Positions 55,344 to 64,000 of a stretch of 64,000 bases of DNA are shown in pieces (position 1 is the first letter of the stretch; the number at the start of each line of letters is the position of its first letter). Position numbers and translations under genes: made by a program. The stretch is from Pristionchus mayeri. Taxonomy: Eukaryota; Nematoda; Chromadorea; Rhabditida; Neodiplogasteridae. Below the pieces are notes generated by a model, which was not told where the DNA came from, did not search any database, and was given only the letters and a program-made list of their open reading frames with translations. The stretch is taken from contig BTRK01000003.1 in the NCBI GenBank assembly GCA_036245805.1, positions 40,007,215-40,071,214 on the forward strand. The letters run 5' to 3'.

Positions 55344-55860
55344 CTGGCGGCAAACGCAGCAGCTGCTGCCGAGTCAGATCAAGCCATTCTTGCTGCTGGA
55401 CGCGGAATTAACGTCCATGAGATCAAACAGACATTCGCACATGGAACTGGTGAGTGTGGGGTGTTTATCAAGGAAAATTAGAAGTGGACGTTCAGAAATA
55501 GAAGAGTGAAATATTTTTCCAAACTGATGAATCAGGGTAGCGAAAAGCGTTCAAATTCTTGGTGGTATGGTTTGATTGATGCATAATCGGTAGACATCCC
55601 AACAAACAATGCTCATTTTACAATAATTACCACGAATTACGTATATGAAAATGCTGAAGGGTCTGGGAGTGATTCGACGGGCGAGCTGCACTCTCCTGAA
55701 GGATTCACATTCGTTCAGAACGATGAGGTACGGTACTCTTATTTTTTGCAACCATAAATTTAATTCGATATATTTCAGTTAACACACACTAGATAAATAA
55801 TCGCATCGTCGTGATAATTCCAGATGTGATGTAGTAGTTAGGAAGACCCACACATGATGT
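55344..55860 (+). pseudogene. NHL-repeat gene segment (H, F, G)
   Basis: Exon H spans 55344-55449 behind TTATTGCAG and reads LAANAAAAAESDQAILAAGR, then GINVHEIKQTFAHGTG, with donor GTGAGT. Exon F (about 55662-55728) reads SDSTGELHSPEGFTFVQNDE. Exon G starts at 55779 behind ATTTCAG but has stops (…NNRIVVIIPDVM in a shifted frame). Spacing H-F-G is close to that at 35.63-36.27 kb, so the two segments are paralogous blocks with introns kept. Confidence 0.65.
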
Positions 55861-56267
55861 GAGGATAACTGTAAGGACACAGCAGAAAAGCACGCTCAAA
55901 AGAGAAGGGGATGTGTGAGAAAGGAGTGAAAGAATCGGCTAGTTTTGGTACTGTGTTTTGGTACTAATTATTAATTTCGGTTCAAGAATTTCCACCTGTT
56001 AGATTTGGACTGCAGTTGATGGATGTAATACTGATTATACATGTCGCAATGATGATTACGTTTCCAGTTCCTTTATCGTGTCGAGTAAAGATATGTTAAT
56101 GTTGTAGCAAAGATTCAATTTCAATCGGAGACGAATTGGTTGCAGTAGAGTGCGAAAGAATATACCGGGATAGTGAATCTCAAGATATGCGGGGGTAGTT
56201 GTACCCTACGTAGAGTGACATTTTTTCAGTGAATTATCGAGATTCGTTTCACACTAAACACGTTTAA
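55861..56267. other. Spacer with pre-C block
   Basis: 56040-56110 matches the 1.6 and 43.0 kb spacers. 56160-56200 has GATAGTGAATCTCAAGATATGCGGGG, a pre-C relic. The foldback at 56268 then interrupts. Confidence 0.4.
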
Positions 56268-57534
56268 GAGATCGTCCACCAGAAAACGGAAAAGGTCCAC
56301 GGTTGGTCAAAAATAGATTCCCTCCATATTTTTTTCTTGAAGTAAGTGACCAAAGTTAGGAATGCAGGCACCATTAGTAAAGGTCAGAGATCGATTTTGA
56401 AAAAGTTACAGTAATCCATAATTTTTGGGGTCAAAAACATTTTTCGAAGAAAAGTTTCGTTTTAATAGTTTTTCTGGTGTATTTTCTCACGTAGATTCCG
56501 AATTTCTACGTAAAAATGGTCCTCAATGAGATACAAAAATATTAGGGCCAAAAAATCGATTTTTGCGATCCAAAATCCCACATAAATGGACATAACTTTC
56601 TTTAAAAAATAAGACTTTGGGTGATTGGCATTTTTCGAAAATCTATCATATGCTACATCTTTGAGAATTTTTGCAGAATTTTAAAAATGGACACTCATGT
56701 TCAAATTTCGGCCCGAACTTGCCACTAGGGTTAAATTTCGTGAAAAAGCCTTGATATTTTTGAATGAATATACTGTTTACAGCCTCTATTCACCTTCAAA
56801 TTTGGAATAGGAGTCATTCTGGGTCATATAAACGTGATAATATTCAAAAATTGCCAAAATGGAAAAATTTTGAAATTTCGATTTTTCAGGTCAAAATGGT
56901 CGAAAAATCGAAATTTCAAAATTTTTCCATTTTGACAATGTTTGCATATGAACTTGTTTATATGACCCATAATGACTCCTATTCCAAATTTGAAGGTGAT
57001 TAGAGGCTGTAAACAGTATATTCATTCAAAAATATCAAGACTTTTTCACGAAATTTAGCCCTTGTTTCAAGTTCGGGCCGACATTTGAACATGAGTGTCC
57101 ATTTTAAAAATTCTGCAAAAATTCTCAACGGTGTACCATATGATGAATTTTCGAAAAATGCCAATCACCCAAAGTCTTACTTTTTTAAAGAAAGTTATGT
57201 CCATTTATGTGGGATTTTGGATCGCAAAAATCGATTTTTTGGCCCTAATATTTTTGTATCTCATTGAGGACCATTTTTACATAGAAATTCGGAATCTACG
57301 TGAGAAAATACACCAGAAAAACTATTAAAACGAAACTTTTCTTCGAAAAATGTTTTTGACCCCAAAAATTATGGATTACAGTAACTTTTTCAAAATCGAT
57401 CTCTGACCTTTAAGAATGGTGCCTGCATTTCTAACTTTGGTCCCTTACTTCAAGAAAAAAATATGGAGGGAATATATTTTTTGACCAACCGTGACCCCTG
57501 CCCAGGTGTTACGTTTTCTCGTGGATGGTCTCTC
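56268..57534. repeat. 1.27-kb palindromic (foldback) element
   Basis: The arms are about 600 bp and meet near 56890 (GAAATTTCGATTTTTCAGG and complement). Outer ends are GAGATCGTCCACCAGAAAACG and CGTTTTCTCGTGGATGGTCTC (given as complements). The arms differ by few substitutions and almost no indels, so this is one of the younger palindromes in the window. Short frames within it are symmetric shadows. Confidence 0.9.
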
Positions 57535-58374
57535 TCGTGGAATGACATGCTAAAGGCTTGACAAATTTGTTTTTAGACGGTATGAGAAGAAGTCAATGAT
57601 ATTCGAAATCACCGGATAGTAATGGCTTGAGTGTGAAACTCAAGTTGTCCTGTGTGGGAGGCCACGATGAACTAGTTTCAACTAAATGTTATTATGATAT
57701 TTCTTGAGTTGTGTATCCGCGGAATCCATGATATTGTTCAAATTTGAAATTGCTAAAATTATAAGGAAACTGTGAAACCTAGAAAACGCAGTAGTCCATT
57801 GTTTAAAATACTGCTGAATATGAACCCATTGTGTACGTTGTTTTTTTGTCTATTGTGATTTCTTATTTATATTTATTATTGATCTCCGCGAATTTCTTTG
57901 GCGCGATGAGTGATTTCATTTTTCTCATCAATCTTAATTCACTTGGAAGAATACAAGTTAATAATTAATAATAGTATTGAGATTTTTCCAGAATAGGCGC
58001 AAACTCGACCAGAACAAACAGCGCAGCGAGAGGAGGTGATAGGAGTGATTAGATTATTACTAAACTTATTTATAATAACACTAATAAACAGGGTGAGAGT
58101 TTTTTTACTCGACATCGGGAGTTGGCTGAACTGTTTCTACTAGAGCGCGGAAGAATCTGGTCTTCGAGTGAATCGCGAGACTGACGGATAACGATTTTAT
58201 TTTCTGTCATTACAGGTCATCTATGGATATTCATATGCGTGTTCGCATATATTTCATACTGATATGATGCCGTGGGGGGATGTGTGTGCCTCTACTGTCA
58301 GATGGACTACTAAGAGGAATATGGAAGGGTTACTATGGTGGGATCCTAAATAAAAATTATTATTTTTGTTCACA
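57535..58374 (+). pseudogene. NHL-family fragments (A, I, pre-C, C)
   Basis: 57880-57960 is a decayed exon A (GATCTCCGCGAATTTC, GGCGCGATGAGTGATTTCATT). 57990-58045 is exon I (GCGCAAACTCGACCAGAAC). 58155-58190 is pre-C (GAGTGAATCGCGAGACTGACGG). 58290-58340 is a C relic. The order agrees with 32.3-32.65 kb. None is open over its full length. Confidence 0.45.
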
Positions 58375-58760
58375 ATACTAAGAGTATACTGCCTTTTCCA
58401 TTCGTGCAAATGTCATATGACGTGCATGAAACATCAGTGATACGTATCCTATTATGTCATCTTTTTGTCTTCTTGGAGCCTTCTATCTACGACATTTTGT
58501 CAAATCGTAAATGGCTGCACAACAAATTACTTATTCTAATTCTGCGTGCTTTGGCTTATCCGATGGGCGTGAGAACAAGCATATGGAAAACAGTATTTTC
58601 TTTCGCAGCCATCCCTAAGGTGGAGCGGGAGATGTGAATATGCGCTGAATAGGATAGAGACATCTGAATACGGACTCAATCAAGGAAAAAAGTGGCTGTA
58701 TTCCGAGTGCTTTCAAATTAATCAATCACATCAGATTCAAAAAGCGGAATTATATATACA
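58375..58760. repeat. Block J copy
   Basis: TGCCTTTTCCATTCGTGCAAATG, CTTCTTGGAGCCTTCTATC, ACATTTTGTCAAATCG and GAGATGTGAATA.GCGC..AATA.GATAGAGA all follow the order seen at 15225-15600. Confidence 0.65.
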
Positions 58761-58774
58761 TCGATCCTACGATG

Positions 58775-59455
58775 AAATCATGAGTCTGACCCAACATCTG
58801 CTACAAGGCCACTTCCAGGTTACTGTACCAGGACTCACAGACAAACGAACACCATATTTGTGGTCATAAAAATGTTCCTTCTGGAATTTTCGGAAATATT
58901 TTTCGTCTGCTGACCTTGTATTTTGATTGCACAGAAACTATAAAAATCCCGTTCGAAACGAACGCGCCAGTCAAAAACCCTTTCAGTTTATGGTATATTT
59001 AGCAACTAGTGGGCAACTACGCCTCTTTTAAAGTTCCCTGAATATTTAGAAAATAATCCCATTTGGAGGCTGCAAAATGCCTGCAAAATGGTTCTCACGC
59101 TTTTTTGCATCCATCCGCAGATGAAATCATGAAACTGACCCAGCGTATGACCCAGCGCACCGGGTTACGGTAGGCTTTGGTTACTGTAGTAGCACGGTAT
59201 CGAAGGTTTCCATCCATCCTCCGATGAAATCATGAATCTGACACACCATCTGACCCAACGCCAACGGGTTACGGTTGCGCACAGACGGAAATAGCAACAC
59301 CCATTTTTTGGTTGTAAAATTTTTCCTTCTGGAAATTTCTGGAATGTTTTTCGTCTGCTGACCTTGTATTCCGGATGGGGACATACTATCAAAATCTCGC
59401 CCGAAACGCAAGCGCCAGACAAAAACCCTTTCAGTTTATTGTATATCTTGCAATA
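58775..59455. repeat. Direct repeat, two copies about 446 bp apart
   Basis: 58775-59010 and 59221-59455 share TGAAATCATGA.TCTGAC, TTTTTCGTCTGCTGACCTTG and CAAAAACCCTTTCAGTTTAT. A short partial third copy (TGAAATCATGAAACTGACCC) lies near 59123. No coding frame is shared. Confidence 0.75.
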
Positions 59456-59925
59456 TTTATTATGGTTTTAATAGTATCACTAATTACTAGAGAGAGAGAC
59501 TGTGTTTCTGAATATTTTATTTTCTCCGCAGATCCGCCGCCATAGAATTGGTGACATTTGAGCACGTAATAATATATTGGAATAACGAATCACGAGACTC
59601 AAGGTAAGGAATTATTATAGGCCGTCTGGATTCGGGATCGAGTTCGCCCCTGCTTCAGACTGAGATGATGCCGGAGGAGGACGGATGCTGCGTGCCCCTA
59701 CTGCCACAGGGACTTAAAAAAGGTAGGGGGGATTCTGTTGATAGACTGTTGATATCAGTGATAATTGTTATTTTTCAATGCGATTTCCGAGGATTATTGA
59801 ATTGTACAGTCACGCGAATATCATATAGTATAGGTGAAACATCAGTGTTACGCGTCCTCTTTCATTGTCTTTTTGTTGTCTGCTTGAAGCTTTGGTCATA
59901 TGATAGGGTGATTTTAACGTAACCG
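59456..59925 (+). pseudogene. NHL-family exon C with block J
   Basis: 59535-59605 is the pre-C block (GGTGACATTTGAGCACGTAA, AACGAATCACGAGACTCAAGG). 59620-59725 is the most open exon C, reading GRLDSGSSSPLLQTEMMPEE then DGCCVPLLPQGLKKGRG. Block J follows (59760-59925). The doublet cysteine after an acidic run is the most conserved point of this exon, and its domain is unknown to me. Confidence 0.5.
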
Positions 59926-59927
59926 GC

Positions 59928-60231
59928 GTGGTGGCGCAGTGGTGTGAGGCGCCACTCGCTATACAAGGGACCTGAGTTCGATCTCCCGCCGAGGCAGACC
60001 CAGCCCTGTATCCCTCCGGGGTCGGTAAATTGGCAGTGACGCAGGTCGCGAAATGTATCGTTCCCTAGAAGCACCTTGGACAGCAGGGATACGTAGTCCA
60101 AACAGTAGTCGGCCTCACCGCACTACACCGCCTAGCGTAATCGTCTATCGACGACTGTAAAATCGCTTGAAGTGGCTCCAAAAAAATGCAGTTTAGTGAG
60201 TCCTCGATAATTATTATTATTGTTGTCATGC
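59928..60231 (+). mobile_element. tRNA-derived SINE
   Basis: The head has an A box (TGGCGCAGTGGTG) and, 45 bases on, a B-box-like GAGTTCGATCTCC, both in Pol III promoter spacing. An unrelated body of about 200 bp follows and the element ends in (ATT)n (AATTATTATTATTG). There is no open frame. It has inserted into a block J: the words on either side (GGTGATTTTAACGTAA and GTTGTCATG) are J-like. It would need a LINE partner, and its 3' end does not visibly match those in this window. Confidence 0.75.
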
Positions 60232-60564
60232 TTTCTCGATATACGACCGCCTTCCCCACTTGCGCGAATTTCATATGATATGCATGAAACCACAACTTAC
60301 ATGTCCTCTTTCATTATCCTTACGCGTAGTGATTTATTCGAAAAGTGCCTTTAGTATCGTGAAATTACGGTAGCACAAAGACGACCGAAAACTATTTTTT
60401 TTACAGAGGGGCATCGCACTTGTCTTGGCACTCATAGCCTGATCGTGCCTCGACGCTCATGACTAGAGTTCTCTTGTTGGACATGATTCCGGAGTTCCAA
60501 TAACGTGAACAAAGGGTTTTCCATCTTCATTTCATTTCCAACAAGATAACTCTACTCATGACAT
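60232..60564. other. Spacer with partial block J
   Basis: 60235-60330 is again J-like (CGACCGCCTTCCCCACTTGCG, ATGCATGAAACCACAACTTAC, read in parts). The rest, to 60564, has no gene. Confidence 0.4.
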
Positions 60565-61380
60565 ATGACCCCCAAAGTCTTTTTGTGCAGACTTCATTTT
60601 GGAGCTTCCTACACCGGGTCGCAATTCGGCATCACTCACTTCAAGGGCCGATTTCTCGTATACGGTGATAGATTAAGCAAAAGTGACCCCTGATTGACCC
60701 CGACTCATTTTTTGAGCTCTATCGATCTGTCTAAACCATTTTCATTAAAAGTCATTTTCAACGGTGGTACACTTCAGGTCAATTTTCTCAAAAATGTAGG
60801 TAAAGACGTAGCTCAAATTATCACAGTAGATGCAGCTCAGCGAGACCTTTCCAACGAACGGTTTGCGAAAAATATGCGAAGTTGCCGGTGAGAGTTTCAC
60901 CCTTTTTACTTCGTCGGGATCGTTTGAACTATTTTTTCAACAGACATGTTGATTTAACTTTGATCATTTTCAGCCGCGCACTTCGAAGAGTGCGGTGTGA
61001 AATGAAATCGTCTGTTGAAAAAATAATTCAAACGATCCTGACGAAGTAAAAAGGGGAAACTTTCACTGGCAACTTCGTATATTTTTCGCAAACTATTCGT
61101 TGGAAAGCACTCGCTGAGCTGCATCTACTGTGAAAATTTGAGCTGCGTCTTTACCTACATTTTTGGGAAAATTGACCTGAAGCGTACCACCGTTGAAAAT
61201 GAGTTTTAAAGAAAATCGTTTAAACAGATCGATAGAGCTCGAAAAATGAGTCGGGGTCACTCAGAAGTCAATTTTGCAATATCTTTCACCGTTACCAAGA
61301 CAAAGTAGGGGGTGCCGTAATCCGACCCTACGTAGGGAGCTCCAAAACGAAGTGTGCACAATAATATTTCGGGGGTCACT
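60565..61380. repeat. Foldback element (about 370-bp arms)
   Basis: ATGACCCCCAAAGTC..., CATTTTGGAGCTTCCTAC at the left, and GTAGGGAGCTCCAAAACG, CGGGGGTCACT at the right. CGATAGAGCTC / GAGCTCTATCG and GTAGGTAAAGACG / CGTCTTTACCTAC are paired inside. The loop is near 60960-61000 with its own CGCACTTCGAAGAGTGCGG hairpin. Confidence 0.9.
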
Positions 61381-63383
61381 CAGGCATGCCTCAGGATGGC
61401 CAAAACCGGTTAGATCTCATTTCACCACTCCCAAGCTCAGCTCGATTCTCTCATGAGAGGCGTGATATACATATCGAGAATGATAAAGTATGGAGGAGCA
61501 ATATTTAAATTGGCTGATTTTGTTGGTTTGGCAAACAATTAGTGCAACATATTGAAAATTCCCATTGGTTTTGCTATTTTGCTGCTGATTGGTTTTCCTC
61601 CAGTAGAATCTAGTTAAATTATTCGAAGCCATGCTGGTTGGAATGATCAATTTTTTTATTATATCAACCATCTATTAATTCAGATTGAGTGAAAGAGATT
61701 TTTGGGAAAGAAATAGGAAATATAAAATCTTAAGTTCAGTTGTTTCCATTTTTTTTCATAATTAAAAAAAAATGTATAGATATTGATATTATTCCTTGCA
61801 GATGACTCGCTCGATTCTATCTCAGTGAGAATCGGTCACCGGCCAGTTGGGGCATCTCGACCAGAGCAAGTATTATATTATAAATAAGTCTGATATACGT
61901 AGACTCCTTTCGAAGTTTTTGTTTTTTTGTTGTTGACGGTCAAGCTCATTGACTTATTGGTAAGACTTACGCGTTTAATAAAGTATAGGAATAGTGAATC
62001 GCAAGACTGACGGGGTACTAGAATATTCTCATCCTTAAAAAAGGGTTCCCGCGAGTCTCGCGGACAACAAACTGGCACCATGGGGTTATAGAGGCCGCTT
62101 TTCCGATCAGAAATAAATTGCTTTTAAGTTAAATAAATGTCTACAAGTTGCAAAATTAATTTCCAAAGTTCATTGAAAATGCAGGCAAATTTAAAATACT
62201 GTAGCCATTCTAGCCATTGATTGAGTAAACGGCCGCTGGATACGGAAAAGACGGAATTTCGAGATGCACGCAGCGTTACACCACGTTGTTTAGCATGGGT
62301 TTTCTTCGTTATTATTGAATTTAATGAATTTTTAATGTGAGAACATGTGCGATATAGTGTTATGCAATTTACATAAAAATAATGTGCGATATAGTGTTAT
62401 GCAATTTACATAAAAATATAGTCGAATTAGGCAAATAGTGCGTTGCGCAGAATTTAGGGAAAACCACCGTACAGTGCTCAGCATGCAGTACAGTCGTTGT
62501 GAGATTCCATGATTCTGTTTCATGGGAACCCTTTTTAACAATGTCAGAAACTAAAACATCATATACAAGTGCAGTTGAATATTTTTTTTAAATATGTTAT
62601 TATTAATATTTCGAATGTAGAACAAAACAATGTATATAAACGCGTTTGTGTAAGAATCGAACAGAGGCAGGCACAGCAAATAATGACGATTTTCTGAAGA
62701 TATTTTTGGGGTTCTCGAGGGTGCTGAGGACGATAGGCAGAATCATTTTGCACAAGGAGCCCCCGTTCGCTTCAGAAGACGTAGCGTTGAAAACAGTTGT
62801 CTTCGTTTGCTTCCCAATTATTTCGTCGCGCGTGCTCCCTAAAATTAAGCTAAAATTATGTATAGTGCAGAATTTGAAGGCGATCACGCCTTTCATTTAT
62901 CATAAATTATATTTGTACAAAATTTACAAAAATAAATTTTTTTTTAAATGTCAGTTCTGAGCTTGGAAAATTAGATCGATCTGGCCGCTGTGATATGATG
63001 ATTCCAAATCCAAATTTACATCCAAATAAACCTCTGGAAATCTTAGCAGCATTAATAAAGGTGTCTCTATTTTGTGCGAAAATCGACTCTTCTCCTTGAC
63101 ACCTTTTCAACAATTAATACACTTCACCTTTATTTAGTGCGCTACGTTATTGTTGATCACACTCATTAATGCCATCTAGTTATCTCATGTAAAGTATACA
63201 TCCCAAACAAAACTGGGCCATGCCTATATCTGTTAGAGTTGGTGTTGCACAGCGTTCATGAGATACACGCTCTGGTATCTTTCCTTGATTAGTTGCAAGC
63301 TTGTAGTTCGACATAATTATATGTATATTTCATTTAGAAATATTGCGAATTATACTTTTGATCGTTGATTTCTCTCTTTCTCC
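61381..63383. other. Spacer with an exon I relic
   Basis: 61815-61870 is an exon I relic (GCATCTCGACCAGAGCAAGTA). 61985-62015 is pre-C (TAGTGAATCGCAAGACTGACGGGG). A tandem pair of 37 bp occurs at about 62348-62417 (GTGCGATATAGTGTTATGCAATTTACATAAAAATA, given here in overlapping halves: GTGCGATATAGTGTTATG and CAATTTACATAAAAATA). No gene is seen in the rest. Confidence 0.4.
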
Positions 63384-63480
63384 AGGGTTCAGTTTGTTAA
63401 GGGGGCAACAGCTTAGTTCGTTCGCCGCAGCAACCTCACAGTAGTGCTGTGCTGCTCAAGGAAGGAATCGAGGTGAGCAA
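63384..63480 (+). pseudogene. NHL-family exon A
   Basis: Behind TTTCTCCAGGGTTCAG the sequence keeps the A pattern (AACAGCTTAGTTCGTTCGCCGCAGC, GAAGGAATCGAGGTGAGC) with one in-frame stop. The usual GATCTTTGATGTTTG intron start follows. Confidence 0.5.
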
Positions 63481-64000
63481 GTGCTTTGTGATCTTTGATG
63501 TTTGACATTTGGAAGAAAGGTATACGGTAGTTTAGGGGGGGGGGGGGGGCGTAAGCGAAAACTATTGTTTTTAAACACTTTGTCGCGATAGCACTGTCTT
63601 TTCCTCTGCCGAGAATAATATATGAGATGCGTGAAACATCTGTGTTACATGCCCTCTTTCAGTATTTGATAAAATTATTCGGAACCTGTTAGATCGGAGA
63701 TGGCTCAAGCGCATCTTTGTGTGGGGTGTTTGATTTCACCTTCGCCCTCCGTTAAAAAAATCTATAGTTGCTTTATTATAGTTCTAATGTAGGTTCCGCT
63801 GATGAATCACTGCTCGGGTCGCATTTGGAGGACTATCCGAGAATGACCAAGTTTCGAGAATGATGATGCTTTGATATAAATGCGGTAAATTAATGGATTG
63901 GGTATGCTTGGAAAGTTTATCGTAAGTTGTAAGAAAGTGCCAGTTGGATTTGAGATATCGGTGTCGGTAGCGCCCATATAGGATACCAGCCGATCGCGCG
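63481..64000. repeat. Poly-G run, partial block J and reversed repeat R1
   Basis: 63536-63549 is a G run. 63590-63680 is J-like (GAAACATCTGTGTTACATGCCC). 63850-63980 is repeat R1 in reverse (compare 17345-17500). The last bases, ACCAGCCGATCGCGCG, begin the GC hairpin repeat seen at 12072. Confidence 0.6.

Noticed and set aside
62646..62960. 104-codon frame near the end of the window
   Set aside because: No family resemblance and an equally long overlapping frame on the other strand; no splice or promoter support.

Overview
This window looks like nuclear DNA of a nematode, most likely a rhabditid. The signs are AT-rich sequence with very frequent CTACCGTA/TACGGTAG octamers, short introns (about 36-100 bp) ending in TTTCAG/TTTTAG, many Tc1/mariner and foldback elements, and a Helitron that carries arrays of heat-shock-element-like pentamers. 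I cannot name the species. I found no intact ordinary host gene in 64 kb. Almost everything recognisable is mobile DNA or a broken copy of one host-like gene family.

The background of the window is a set of dispersed, decayed, intron-containing fragments of an NHL-repeat (TRIM-NHL, brat/ncl-1-like) gene family, on both strands. I separate recurring exon types by short peptides. Type H is NATAAAVLPDQVILAAG-like. F-G is HSPGGFAF..ENDE followed by IQIADTNNHRIVV. A is LFGATSEFIRRI. B is FGFAVHKKNIYVIVV. M is PRGIDVARSGDLLISR. K is TPTGHVMMVDQSS. Types I and C are unidentified. Several segments keep the same exon order (A-B-M-H-F-G, and I-C followed by a non-coding block J), so these are DNA-level duplications and not retrocopies.

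Layout: 0-8 kb holds NHL fragments and two foldbacks. 8-11 kb holds a duplicated block, a 5'-truncated LINE with a 14-bp target-site duplication, and a Tc1 remnant. 12-14.2 kb is a 1.3-kb pyrimidine tract followed by a heat-shock-element array and a Helitron terminus. 14-27 kb holds NHL fragments, an RTE-like LINE end, mariner-type elements, a 1.1-kb palindrome and a small MITE with a 9-bp target duplication. 27.0-31.7 kb is a 4.7-kb Tc1-like transposon with 791-bp, nearly identical inverted repeats. It holds two divergent spliced genes: a DD34E transposase (minus strand, one frameshift) and an accessory gene (plus strand) that may encode a BEN-domain-like nuclear protein. 37-41.9 kb is a rearranged Helitron: its Rep/helicase gene is split into two head-to-head halves, with a heat-shock-element array, a 120-bp minisatellite and a TATA-containing terminus upstream of the ATG. 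42-64 kb holds a CR1-like LINE end, nested foldbacks, further mariner/Tc elements, a tRNA-derived SINE and the best-preserved NHL exons (54-56 kb).

The most interesting candidates are the two-gene Tc1-like transposon, the amplified NHL exon family, and the Helitron whose Rep gene sits behind a heat-shock-element array. Exon boundaries are my own readings of splice signals and are approximate. No similarity search was run.
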